This document shows, one piece after another, positions 48,982 through 57,440 of a stretch of 64,000 nt of DNA. The notes under the pieces are model-generated. The model was not told where the DNA came from. It saw only the letters and a program-made list of their open reading frames with translations, and searched no databases. Where the stretch lies: contig OZ242171.1 in the NCBI GenBank assembly GCA_965205525.1, positions 1,612,001-1,676,000 on the forward strand, read 5' to 3'. Numbering within the stretch: position 1 is the first letter of the stretch; every line of letters begins with the position of its first letter. The stretch is from G965205525 sp965205525 (GTDB lineage: Bacteria; Pseudomonadota; Gammaproteobacteria; JABABF01). Both the position numbers and the translations under genes were made by a program.

Positions 48982-50139
48982 CTACATCCAGTCTTCGCTG
49001 TTCAACCCCAGCTCCGGCCAAGGGCCGGAGGCGATGGGCTGACAGTTACCCCAGCCCACACCCTCCCCCATTTTATCCGTTACTCGGATGACCGTGTCCC
49101 GAATCTGGTGCAGACGGCGAGCCTGCTCCGGTGCGGTGCAGTTGGGAATGCGTTCACCATCCACATGATTTTCGCCGCGCCATTCGCCGTGGTGGTGACC
49201 GTCAAAGCCAAAGTACAGCCCCGCCCCCAAATGCACGCCAGTGTCCCCCAGCACTTCAATGTCCAGCGGCCGCTCGCTGCCATCAGCCATGGTGCAGAGC
49301 AGACGCCCCCCCAGCAGGCGACGATTATCCGGATGAAAACGGAGCTCCGGCACAATCTCTGCAATGATTTCCTCCCCGCCATCTGAGTGCTCCACGCGGG
49401 CAGTCACCATTTTCTGTTCAAAGCCTTTCATCCTTATCCAAGTGAAATGCAGGTGCAAACCATAGCGGGTGCCGTCCTTGCGCTCCATCAGCACCGGGCA
49501 CCACATCATCATGAAAGAGGCCCCGGAGGGAATGCCGAGACCCGGCTCTACATCGGCGGGGGGCACCCCTACATCGTAGCGCACTCCCCAGGAATGGTCC
49601 CTAGTTGAAACCCAGTCTTGCGCGGTCATTTCAATGCGTTTGCCGTCTACTTCAATCCACCCAGAGGCGGTGCCGATCTGATGATAGCGTACCAGATCCG
49701 CAGCGTGGCGGTACTGCTGACGGACATGGGTGCGCTCCTCCGGAAAAACCGGCAGCGCTGCCTCAAACAGCCAATCAAAAGCGATGGGCTGGCAGTCGTT
49801 GGGCTCTAAGCGAAAGCGAATGGACTGCAGCGGCTTCACCACTTCGTAATACAGCGGCGCGACCACCGTGCGCTCCGGGTCCGTGGACAGGGCACGGCTG
49901 GCGCGCACAGTGATCTGCTCCTGCCCCTGGCTCAAGGCACCGTAGCCATCCATCACGTTGCGATTGGCATACTTGCCGAGTCCGAAACCGATCTGCACGC
50001 TGCCGTCCCGGGCCATGGCCATGGCGCAGACCTTTTCGGTCCAAGAGGGATCGCTGCTCCTTGGCGAAGCAAATGTCTCGGTAACCTGGTGAATGAAAAG
50101 TTCGTCGGCGTTAAGAATAGGTCCGATTGAATTAGCCAT
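48982..50139 (-). CDS. AttH/CrtC-like lipocalin-superfamily protein
   Basis: 385 residues, no signal peptide. It has repeated beta-rich blocks with conserved aromatic residues (GTASGWIEVDGKRI, DHSWGVRYDVG, FMMMWCPVL, GLYFGFDGHHHGEW). The DHSWG motif is typical of the AttH/hydroxyneurosporene-synthase-like superfamily, often seen next to steroid, terpene or lipid genes. I cannot name a reaction. It is on the minus strand, 33 bases downstream of the flavoprotein, and is followed by the TauD-type gene, so the three probably form a unit. Confidence 0.7.
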   Translation of the reverse strand: MANSIGPILNADELFIHQVTETFASPRSSDPSWTEKVCAMAMARDGSVQIGFGLGKYANRNVMDGYGALSQGQEQITVRASRALSTDPERTVVAPLYYEVVKPLQSIRFRLEPNDCQPIAFDWLFEAALPVFPEERTHVRQQYRHAADLVRYHQIGTASGWIEVDGKRIEMTAQDWVSTRDHSWGVRYDVGVPPADVEPGLGIPSGASFMMMWCPVLMERKDGTRYGLHLHFTWIRMKGFEQKMVTARVEHSDGGEEIIAEIVPELRFHPDNRRLLGGRLLCTMADGSERPLDIEVLGDTGVHLGAGLYFGFDGHHHGEWRGENHVDGERIPNCTAPEQARRLHQIRDTVIRVTDKMGEGVGWGNCQPIASGPWPELGLNSEDWM

Positions 50140-50172
50140 GGATGACCTCCTAAATTCTGCAAAATAAGTGGA

Positions 50173-51804
50173 CTACGACTTGAGTATACCCACATGGCGG
50201 CCAGCGATATAGGCGAAGGTCATGGCTGGACCGATGGTGCCGCCGCCGCCGCCGTAACCGGCTCCCGGCCCGCCCACTCCCGAGCAGTTGCCGGAGGCAT
50301 ACAGGCGCCGAATTACCTGGCCGAAGGGGTTTAGCACCTGGGCGTTCTCGTTCACCCGGGGACCTCCACAGGTACCGGTATCCCCCGGCACCACCTCTGC
50401 ACCGTAAAAGGGCGGCTCCTCCACCGGTCCTAAGTGGATCGCCGGGCTCTTCTCGCCGAAACGGTCATAAATGCTTTCCCCCCGATGAAACACCGGGTCC
50501 TGTCCTTCCCGCGCATAGCGGTTAAAGTTTTCTACAGTTTGCAAAAGCCCCGCTTCGTCAACGCCGAGGCGCTTGGCGAGTTCAGCCAAGGTATTTGCCT
50601 GCGCCACCCAGTCCGGCAGGGGCTGATCCGCTTTGGCGCCTCCGATCGTGGCATTTCTACGGACGCTGTTGTCATAAATTTGAAAGGCAGGCAGGTTGCG
50701 ATAGCGGAGATCACCCCAGTTCTCCCCTGCCAAGTAGGAGCGCCAAGTGGAATCATAGTCTGCCCCCTCATTGGAAAAACGCTCGCCATAGCGGTTGACG
50801 GCAATGCCCCCCGCATTGCGCTTTTCAATCTGCGCATTCAGGCTGACAGCTCCCTGACCGATCGCGGCGAGCTCACCTTCGCGCTTATACACAGTCAGAG
50901 ACCACACTTCGTTTAGGTTGCGCAGGTCGGCACCCACCGCCATCGCCATGCGCAGGCCATCCCCGGTATTGCCCTTCGCTCCCAAGGTGTAGGGAGAGGG
51001 ACCACGCAGGAAGTGACGCTTCAGCTCCAGGTCATGTTCAAATCCCCCGGTAGCCAGCAGCACACCGCGACGGGCACGCACATTAAAAACACTCCCGTCA
51101 CGCTCGGCGCGCACACCCAGCACTTCTACGGTGCCGTCTGGCATGTGCCGGGCCAGCAGACGCTTCGCCGGGGTTGCCAGCAGTATTTCAACGCCCGCCT
51201 GCTCCGCCCCTACCAGCAGACCCTGCACCAAGTGCCCGCCCAGCAGAAAGGCTCCATCCACAGCGGGTTCAACACTGCGCCCGCGCACCACGGTGCCGGG
51301 CCATTCCGGGTGGTAATCCGATACCTTGCCGAGAATGCGGGATATGCGAAAGCGCAGGGGCGTACTCTCTTCCACGAGACGCAGCATGGCGGGACCGTGA
51401 TCTATAAACGCCGCAATTAGGTTCTCCTCCCCTTGGCCCTGGGCGTTGCGGCGCAGGTAGGCAAGAGCCCCCTCCCGAGGATCGGAGATACCCTCCTTCT
51501 GCATCAGGTGGTTATTGGGAAGCCAAACGACCCCGCCGGAAAGAGCCGTATTGCCCCCCGGCGAAGGCTGCTTCTCCAGCACCAGTGTCGAAAGCCCCTG
51601 AAGGCGGGCGGTCAGGGCTCCCACCAGGCCAGTGCCAGAGCCGAGGACCACCACGTCCACTTCCCGATGCCACCGTATAGATTCTTCGGTACCGCCGCTA
51701 CAGGCGACGAGGCCCGCACCACCCACTGCGGCCACGGTGCCCGCCGCTGCCCCACGGACCAGCTCCCGGCGACGCAAGCCTTGCTTTCTGCTGTTATTAC
51801 TCAT
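50173..51804 (-). CDS. Tat-exported FAD-dependent oxidoreductase (fumarate reductase/ketosteroid dehydrogenase-like)
   Basis: 543 residues. The N-terminus has a twin-arginine signal (LRRRELVRGAAAG) with a lipobox-like GLVAC at about 34, so the protein is likely exported and perhaps lipid-anchored. The FAD site VVVLGSGTGLVGALTARLQG lies at 50-69 and GGNTALSGG follows. The C-terminal YASGNCSG and GGGGGTIGPAMTFAYIAG are typical of flavoproteins such as fumarate reductase and 3-ketosteroid-delta1-dehydrogenase. The ATG follows AAGGAAATACCC. A 190-base gap upstream shows no gene. Confidence 0.9.
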   Translation of the reverse strand: MSNNSRKQGLRRRELVRGAAAGTVAAVGGAGLVACSGGTEESIRWHREVDVVVLGSGTGLVGALTARLQGLSTLVLEKQPSPGGNTALSGGVVWLPNNHLMQKEGISDPREGALAYLRRNAQGQGEENLIAAFIDHGPAMLRLVEESTPLRFRISRILGKVSDYHPEWPGTVVRGRSVEPAVDGAFLLGGHLVQGLLVGAEQAGVEILLATPAKRLLARHMPDGTVEVLGVRAERDGSVFNVRARRGVLLATGGFEHDLELKRHFLRGPSPYTLGAKGNTGDGLRMAMAVGADLRNLNEVWSLTVYKREGELAAIGQGAVSLNAQIEKRNAGGIAVNRYGERFSNEGADYDSTWRSYLAGENWGDLRYRNLPAFQIYDNSVRRNATIGGAKADQPLPDWVAQANTLAELAKRLGVDEAGLLQTVENFNRYAREGQDPVFHRGESIYDRFGEKSPAIHLGPVEEPPFYGAEVVPGDTGTCGGPRVNENAQVLNPFGQVIRRLYASGNCSGVGGPGAGYGGGGGTIGPAMTFAYIAGRHVGILKS

Positions 51805-51994
51805 GGGTATTTCCTTCTATCAGATCAGAACTCAGGACCCCATACTAAATAGCCGCAGGCTGTACTGCAACATCGCAGCACCTCCCCAGCGGCTACCGAG
51901 AGACGCTGACCGGTTGAAACCCAGCCTGATTTTAAAAAAACCCGGCGATGCAAGCACGGTTCCCCGCTGTCATTGCCCATGGAGCAGTCTCTCT

Positions 51995-52798
51995 TTATGC
52001 CTGCACATAGGGTGACACAAAACGCTTATAGATTGCATTGAGATGCTGCAACACCGTCTGCCGCAGCGCAATATCTGATGCTGCCAGCGCACTGCGGAGA
52101 ATCGCCGGACTGAACAGCTTGGCACACTCTTCTGCCAAGGGCTGGTAGCTCAGGTGCCAAGGCTCGCTGCCGATGCCGCCGGCACCCGTGTAGGGCCGAT
52201 AAAAGCCGTGTGCCCGCCCTTTCTCAATACGCTCGTCCAGCCAGCGATGCAGGTCGGCAAACACCGTTTCCGCCTCCTTGCCGCTCAGCATAACCTGATA
52301 GCCTGGGCCGCCCGCTGCCCGATCGTAGACATCCGCCTCTGTGCCCCAGTGATGGCGAGAAGCACCGGGCAGCGCCGACCAGCGCAGGATAGAGAATACC
52401 CGCTCCCGGGGTGCCAGCGCCGCCATGTTCACAGGTCGCTCATGCTCATCCAGCACCGGGCGCCGGCCCGTCGCTTTGCTGTTCCAGATGCGGGCCTGTG
52501 CTGCGAAGGAGCGAAAGCCGCTCAGCACGCAAAGATCCAGGCCCGAGTGCCGGGCATCGTCCCGCAGTTTGAGAAAAGCCGCCGCCGCGGTAGGATGCAG
52601 GGGCGCAGTGAGACCTTTCGGCAGGGGAGAGAGCAGCACATGGCTGCTGTTCTGGCCTGTCAACTGCATGGCATTGGGGATCACTTCGCCCCTCGCCGGC
52701 GCCCCTCGCAAGATGCCGGTGCTGAGAAACGCGCCCGCCGCCAAGGCAGTGCGACACACCTGCCGGCGTCGCCAGCTCGCCCTATGCATCCGGTCCAC
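51995..52798 (-). CDS. D-alanyl-D-alanine carboxypeptidase, VanY/M15 family
   Basis: 267 residues with a signal peptide at 1-37 (basic start, then hydrophobic). The zinc site is clear: SGFRSFAAQARIWN, then SRHHWGTEADVYD (a variant S-x-H-x-x-G-x-x-x-D), and GSEPWHLSY (E-x-W-H). Such enzymes trim the terminal D-Ala of peptidoglycan stems. It is tightly spaced (6 bases) behind the sulfotransferase gene. Confidence 0.92.
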   Translation of the reverse strand: MDRMHRASWRRRQVCRTALAAGAFLSTGILRGAPARGEVIPNAMQLTGQNSSHVLLSPLPKGLTAPLHPTAAAAFLKLRDDARHSGLDLCVLSGFRSFAAQARIWNSKATGRRPVLDEHERPVNMAALAPRERVFSILRWSALPGASRHHWGTEADVYDRAAGGPGYQVMLSGKEAETVFADLHRWLDERIEKGRAHGFYRPYTGAGGIGSEPWHLSYQPLAEECAKLFSPAILRSALAASDIALRQTVLQHLNAIYKRFVSPYVQA

Positions 52799-52804
52799 CG
52801 CCCC

Positions 52805-54061
52805 TCAGAACTCCTCCCGCACACCGAAGCACTCCACATAAAAACGGTAGACCTCCCGTGCCTCGTCACGGTTGATACCCAGTTCATCCATATCGTAGAT
52901 GACATGACCGAAGCGGCCGCGCGGATGACGCTTCATGTATTCCCGCATGGAAGCGCGAATTTCCGAGGTCATTTTGCGGTCGGCAAGGCGGTAGATATGC
53001 GCCACCGTGGCGATGTCGTCGGCCATGAAATCATCAAATTTCACATCCAAGGTGCGCTCCTTCGGCAGGAGGTGGTGGTCTCGCACACAAGCTTTCAGCA
53101 TGCGGGCCAGGCGGTCCTGCCAGTAGGCGGTGATATGCGCCGGGCGCACCGGCTCGCGGCTCATGCGCGCCGTATAGCTGAGCATGGTGCCAAGGGACAG
53201 CAGGATTGCCAGGGGGTCTCGGTGAGGAAGCACAAAAGTGGCATCGGGGAAAGTATCCACGAGGGCTCCCAGCTGCTCCATGTGCTGGGGTGATTTCAGG
53301 ATCCAGCGCTCGGGGCCCCGCTGCCATTGCAGGAGCTTTAGCACCCGCTTGATGTAGCGGTAGGTGGCGCGCTGGTCGTGTGCAAGGAAATAATCTCGCC
53401 AAGCCGGTACGATGGCGTAGTTTTCAAACAGCATGGTGGAGAAATCAAAACCGGCCAGTTCAATCTCCTCATGAGTATGCTCTGCAGTCATCTCATGCAT
53501 GCTCTTGAAATACGGCATGATCTGGTCCTGCATCTCCAGCCCCTCCCGGCAGCGGCGGACCCGGGGATCTTCGCCGTCTGCACTCGGCTCCTCTCCAGGC
53601 ACCGGCAGCGGTTCTAAGCTTTCCCAGTAGGGCAGCGAGCGCAATCCCTTGTCGCTGGAAATCAGATTCAGCATGTGGGTGGTGCCGCTGCGGGGCAAGC
53701 CGGCGATGATGATGGGACGGCGAATTTCTACCTCTTCAATCTCCGGATGACGCCGGTAGGCATCCTCCACACGCAGCCGGTTCACCGCATAGCGCACCAG
53801 TATGTTGAAGTTGGTGAGGATGCCGAAGGGGTGCAGGTCCGTATCTGCCCGCATTGCTTCCAGCACTATCCCCAGGCGCTCGCGAAAGTCCTCCGGCCCG
53901 AAATCGCTAAGACCCGTCTGCTCCACTGCCGCACCTAGAACGGCACTCTCCCGGAACTCGGGAGGGGACGCACGCACCGCATCCATCATCTCTTTTACAG
54001 GTGGCGGCAACTCCGGTTTTGCAAGGTCATGAATACGCACATCCGACGCCCGATGGTTCAT
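52805..54061 (-). CDS. Sulfotransferase family protein
   Basis: 418 residues. The PAPS-binding loop is IIAGLPRSGTTHMLNL at about 118-133. WILKSPQHMEQLGAL and FVLPHRDPLAILLSLGTML provide the 3'-phosphate binding part. The long N-terminal helical region is typical of the Sulfotransfer_3 group found in marine and actinobacterial genomes. Acceptor unknown; lipids or steroids are possible given the neighbours. It diverges from the O-methyltransferase across about 60 bases. Confidence 0.88.
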   Translation of the reverse strand: MNHRASDVRIHDLAKPELPPPVKEMMDAVRASPPEFRESAVLGAAVEQTGLSDFGPEDFRERLGIVLEAMRADTDLHPFGILTNFNILVRYAVNRLRVEDAYRRHPEIEEVEIRRPIIIAGLPRSGTTHMLNLISSDKGLRSLPYWESLEPLPVPGEEPSADGEDPRVRRCREGLEMQDQIMPYFKSMHEMTAEHTHEEIELAGFDFSTMLFENYAIVPAWRDYFLAHDQRATYRYIKRVLKLLQWQRGPERWILKSPQHMEQLGALVDTFPDATFVLPHRDPLAILLSLGTMLSYTARMSREPVRPAHITAYWQDRLARMLKACVRDHHLLPKERTLDVKFDDFMADDIATVAHIYRLADRKMTSEIRASMREYMKRHPRGRFGHVIYDMDELGINRDEAREVYRFYVECFGVREEF

Positions 54062-54124
54062 AGAATAGCCCTCTGCCTGTAAGCTTAAAAAACAAAAGCC
54101 GTTGTCAGGTAAAGTATAGATGAC

Positions 54125-54871
54125 TTGCCATTATCAGCAATTGTTGTGCCCAAGATTCGCATACCCCCCTCGCGCCTGCTCCCCTTGGCGTTCCGCTACG
54201 GATTGGATGCCCTTCGAGTGCGCCTAACACAGCTGGGCGGGGGCAGCAGCCGGGAGCAGCAGGCACTGGACTGGGTGCTGCAGCAGTCTGTCGCCGACGA
54301 CCCGCAGACGGTGCTGGATGCATTGGACAGATTCGGCAGAGAGAAGCATTTCCTGATGAATATCGGCGACCAGAAGGGGCTTCTCCTAGATCAGGCAGTC
54401 CGTGACAGCAATGCGCACCGAGCCTTGGAACTGGGAGCCTATTGCGGCTATTCGGCAGTGCGCATTGCCCGCCTGCTACCTCCTGAGGGCAAGCTGATCT
54501 CCCTGGAAAAATCCTCCAAATATGCAGCGGTGGCCCGGAAGGTGGTGGCACATGCGGGGCTCGCAGATCAGGTGGAGATCCGCCTCGGTGAGGCGGCAAG
54601 GCTGATCCCTGCATTGCAGGGGGCCTTTGACCTGGTACTGCTGGATCACTGGAAAGATTGCTACCTGCCCGACCTCAAGCACATTGAAGAGCATGGGCTG
54701 TTGCGAGCGGGCAGTATCGTAGTAGCGGACAATGTGGGGCTGTTTGATGCCTCTAGTTACTTTGCCCATGTACGGGATTCGGGCCGCTATGATTCGCTGC
54801 ACCACGAGGCCACCTTGGAATACGACGACAGCGTGCCGGATGCCGTGGAGATTTCTACATGGCGCGGGTGA
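54125..54871 (+). CDS. Class I SAM-dependent O-methyltransferase (catechol-type)
   Basis: 248 residues from a TTG; a GTG eight codons later (54146) is an alternative. NIGDQKGLLLDQAV and the SAM-binding ALELGAYCGYSAVRIARLL are hallmarks of the COMT family, with LISLEKSSKY and DLVLLDHWKDCYL giving the acidic metal/SAM residues. Methylates phenolic or catechol oxygens using Mg2+. It diverges from the sulfotransferase and is 34 bases ahead of thpR. Confidence 0.88.
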   Translation: MPLSAIVVPKIRIPPSRLLPLAFRYGLDALRVRLTQLGGGSSREQQALDWVLQQSVADDPQTVLDALDRFGREKHFLMNIGDQKGLLLDQAVRDSNAHRALELGAYCGYSAVRIARLLPPEGKLISLEKSSKYAAVARKVVAHAGLADQVEIRLGEAARLIPALQGAFDLVLLDHWKDCYLPDLKHIEEHGLLRAGSIVVADNVGLFDASSYFAHVRDSGRYDSLHHEATLEYDDSVPDAVEISTWRG

Positions 54872-54904
54872 AAGACGGGCAGAATATTCTAGTGAGAACA
54901 GACG

Positions 54905-55498
54905 ATGCGCAGTTTTCTTGCAGCACTGCCGGATGAGCCCTGCCAGCAGTTCCTAGACCGGGAGATAGTGCGTCTGCAGACGGTGCTGGCAGACATGCCC
55001 GTGCGCTGGACGGCACAGGAAAACCTGCACCTGACGCTGCACTTCCTGGGAAACATCAGCCCGGCCCTGGCCGATAGGCTGGTACGGCACATTCCAGCCG
55101 CTCTCGGCGCACGGCGCACCTTTGACGCACCGCTGCGGGAAACCGCTCTGTTCCCGGGGATTGAGCGGCCAGAGGCGCTGGCGGTGCTGACCGAGCGGAT
55201 ACCGGCATTATCGGGACTCATCAGCGCTTTGCGACGGGCAGCGCACCGGTCTGGACTGCAGGTTGAGCGACGGCGTTTCCGAGGGCATATCACCTTGGGA
55301 AGACTGCAAAAAAGCAGAGAGCAAAAATTGCGACGAAACCGGCGCAAACAGCAGGATTACACAACAGCTTTCATGGGAATAAACGGTGCCGCCCCCGCCC
55401 CGGCCCTGCGGGTTTCTAAACTAGTGCTGTTTGAAAGCCAGCTGCGCCCGGAGGGACCGCGCTATATTCCCTTGGAAAGTTTTTCGCTGCAACCCTGA
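54905..55498 (+). CDS. thpR: RNA 2',3'-cyclic phosphodiesterase
   Basis: 197 residues of the 2H phosphoesterase family. The two HxT motifs are NLHLTLHFLGNI near 38 and RGHITLGRL near 122. N-terminus RSFLAALPDEP is standard. The C-terminal YIPLESFSL is typical. It opens 2',3'-cyclic phosphates and may act in RNA repair. It follows the O-methyltransferase and precedes an SDR gene in the same direction. Confidence 0.93.
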   Translation: MRSFLAALPDEPCQQFLDREIVRLQTVLADMPVRWTAQENLHLTLHFLGNISPALADRLVRHIPAALGARRTFDAPLRETALFPGIERPEALAVLTERIPALSGLISALRRAAHRSGLQVERRRFRGHITLGRLQKSREQKLRRNRRKQQDYTTAFMGINGAAPAPALRVSKLVLFESQLRPEGPRYIPLESFSLQP

Positions 55499-55524
55499 AG
55501 TCCCGCATAAACGAGGAGTCCCTC

Positions 55525-56403
55525 ATGCAAGAAAATAGCAAAATACTGAACGGCTGCGTGGCCGTGGTCACCGGCGCCAGTCGCGGCGCAGGCAAAGGGA
55601 TCGCACTCGCACTGGGTACCGCCGGCGCCACCGTGTACGTCACCGGTCGCAGTGCCAAAGAGGGCGACGCACCCCTGCCCGGAACGGTTTCTGCCACCGC
55701 GGAGCAGGTTAGCGCCGCGGGGGGCTGCGGTATTCCCGTGCTCTGCGACCACGGTGATGATCAGGCGGTAAAAGCCCTGTTTGAGCAGGTGGCGGCAGAA
55801 CAGGGGGGGCGGCTTGACATCCTGGTCAACAATGCCACTGCCATTCATGATCAGCTGATAGAGCCCGGCGGTTTCTGGGAAAAATCCCTTGCACTGGTGA
55901 ATATCCTGGATGTCGGACTGCGCTCGGCCTATGTAGCCAGCTACTACGCGGCCCCCTTGATGGTGGCAAAACAGCGGGGACTGCTAGTATTCACCTCCTC
56001 CTTCGGCGGCAGCTGCTACATGCACGGCCCCGCTTACGGTGCGCAGAAAGTTGGGCTGGACAAATTTGCCGCCGACATGGCAGTGGAGCTGCGGGAGCAT
56101 GGAGTGGCGGCTATTTCAATCTGGATGGGCCTGCTGCTCACCGAGCGCACCGAGAGGGCATTCCAAGAGAAACCGGGCCAGTACGATGATCTCATTCCCA
56201 CCGCGGAAACACCGCAGTTCACCGGACGTGTGATCGCCGCCCTGTACCGGGATTCAGCCCTGATGGGGAAGTCCGGGCGTACCTTGGTAGGCGCAGAATT
56301 GGCGGAAGAATACGGCATCAAGGATATCAACGGCCGACAGCCTCCTTCCCACCGTCCGATGCTTGGGAACCCCAGAGAGCCTCATCCGGCTGTCATACGC
56401 TGA
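55525..56403 (+). CDS. Short-chain dehydrogenase/reductase (DHRS1-like)
   Basis: 292 residues; ATG follows GAGGAG. Cofactor loop VAVVTGASRGAGKGIAL at 12-28, ILVNNATAIHD, and an active site FTSSFGGSCYMHGPAYGAQK with Ser, Tyr and Lys. The C-terminal extension after residue 230 is as in DHRS1-type SDRs. Likely NAD(P)-dependent oxidation of an alcohol or reduction of a ketone; the substrate is unknown. Confidence 0.92.
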   Translation: MQENSKILNGCVAVVTGASRGAGKGIALALGTAGATVYVTGRSAKEGDAPLPGTVSATAEQVSAAGGCGIPVLCDHGDDQAVKALFEQVAAEQGGRLDILVNNATAIHDQLIEPGGFWEKSLALVNILDVGLRSAYVASYYAAPLMVAKQRGLLVFTSSFGGSCYMHGPAYGAQKVGLDKFAADMAVELREHGVAAISIWMGLLLTERTERAFQEKPGQYDDLIPTAETPQFTGRVIAALYRDSALMGKSGRTLVGAELAEEYGIKDINGRQPPSHRPMLGNPREPHPAVIR

Positions 56404-56421
56404 GAAGAGAGCAGCTGCGAG

Positions 56422-56919
56422 ATGGAAACAACGGAAGACAGCCCTGGGGCATACCTGGTCAGCTGTCTCAAAGAGCGACAGCCCGCCTCCCTCCTCTGCT
56501 GCAGCTGGGGACCAGTGCCAGCGGTAGAGGAATACTGCGAGGTCGCAAACTGCCAGCTGCAACAGCTCCGCAGGAAGGACAGCACGGCTGCACTAAAAGG
56601 CCTGCCTCGCTTTGATATGGTGGTCACCGCCGACCAGCTGGAGCATATGTCCTGGGCAGAGGGCCAGCACTTCTTGGGGCGATTGCAAAATCTGCACTCG
56701 GGGCATCTCTGGGTCGCTGTGTCGGCAACAGACAACCCGGTCTGGAAAGCGACAGACTTCTATGCCTTGGGAATGCACCGCAAGCAGCACTTCAGCCGGA
56801 AAGATGGTCCGAGCATCACGGTTTATACCTACGACATAGACCGCTACAATCATGTCCGCACTTGGAATAATCCGGATTTCTGGGCCAACCCGAAAAACTT
56901 CGGCAAGTATTGGTGGTAG
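56422..56919 (+). CDS. DUF6231-like hypothetical protein
   Basis: 165 residues. N-terminal CLKERQPASLLCCSWGP, middle RFDMVVTADQLEHMSWAEGQ, and a C-terminal WANPKNFGKYWW match what I recall of the DUF6231 family of Pseudomonas and relatives; it looks like a degenerate Rossmann methyltransferase fold. No function known. It follows the SDR gene by 18 bases and precedes vsr by 24. Confidence 0.75.
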   Translation: METTEDSPGAYLVSCLKERQPASLLCCSWGPVPAVEEYCEVANCQLQQLRRKDSTAALKGLPRFDMVVTADQLEHMSWAEGQHFLGRLQNLHSGHLWVAVSATDNPVWKATDFYALGMHRKQHFSRKDGPSITVYTYDIDRYNHVRTWNNPDFWANPKNFGKYWW

Positions 56920-56943
56920 GACAAAACATGGGATACGCAAGGC

Positions 56944-57351
56944 ATGGCTATGAACAGAAGCGAAAATATGCGCCGTATTCGCTCAAAGAACACCAAGCCC
57001 GAGATGCTGGTGCGACAATTGGTGTTCGGCATGGGATACAGGTATCGCATCCATTACAGTCGCCTGCCCGGCAATCCGGACTTGGTTTTTTCGGCACGCA
57101 GAAAAGCAATTTTCGTACACGGCTGTTTCTGGCATCGGCATCCCGGCTGCAAGTACGCCACCACACCAAAATCAAATCAGGAATATTGGAAGCCTAAATT
57201 TGAGCGCAATCAAATCAGGGACCAAGAAGTACAAACCTCCCTCAAGGGCGAGGACTGGAAAACATTGGTTATCTGGGAGTGTGAAATCAAGGATGAAGAA
57301 AAACTGCGCAAGCGCATTCAGCAATTTTTGGGATCGCTAAGGATGCTATAA
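56944..57351 (+). CDS. vsr: Very short patch repair endonuclease
   Basis: 135 residues. Vsr nicks DNA 5' of the T in T:G mismatches that arise when 5-methylcytosine deaminates. Family landmarks are MRRIRSKNTKPEMLVRQLVF at the N-terminus, NPDLVFSARRKAIFVHGCFW (catalytic Asp), HRHPGCKYATTPKSN (zinc His and Cys) and NQIRDQEVQ. Vsr is normally encoded beside a C5-cytosine methyltransferase such as dcm; there is none in this window, so it is an orphan here. Composition is less GC-rich than dinG and the SDR gene. ATG at 56950 is an alternative start. Confidence 0.95.
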   Translation: MAMNRSENMRRIRSKNTKPEMLVRQLVFGMGYRYRIHYSRLPGNPDLVFSARRKAIFVHGCFWHRHPGCKYATTPKSNQEYWKPKFERNQIRDQEVQTSLKGEDWKTLVIWECEIKDEEKLRKRIQQFLGSLRML

Positions 57352-57440
57352 AGATCTCAGTCAAATATTCCTCTGGTATTCCTCTGGCAAAAATTTAATT
57401 CAACCCGCATTGACGATTGAGCCTAGGACAGCGTTCTTGT

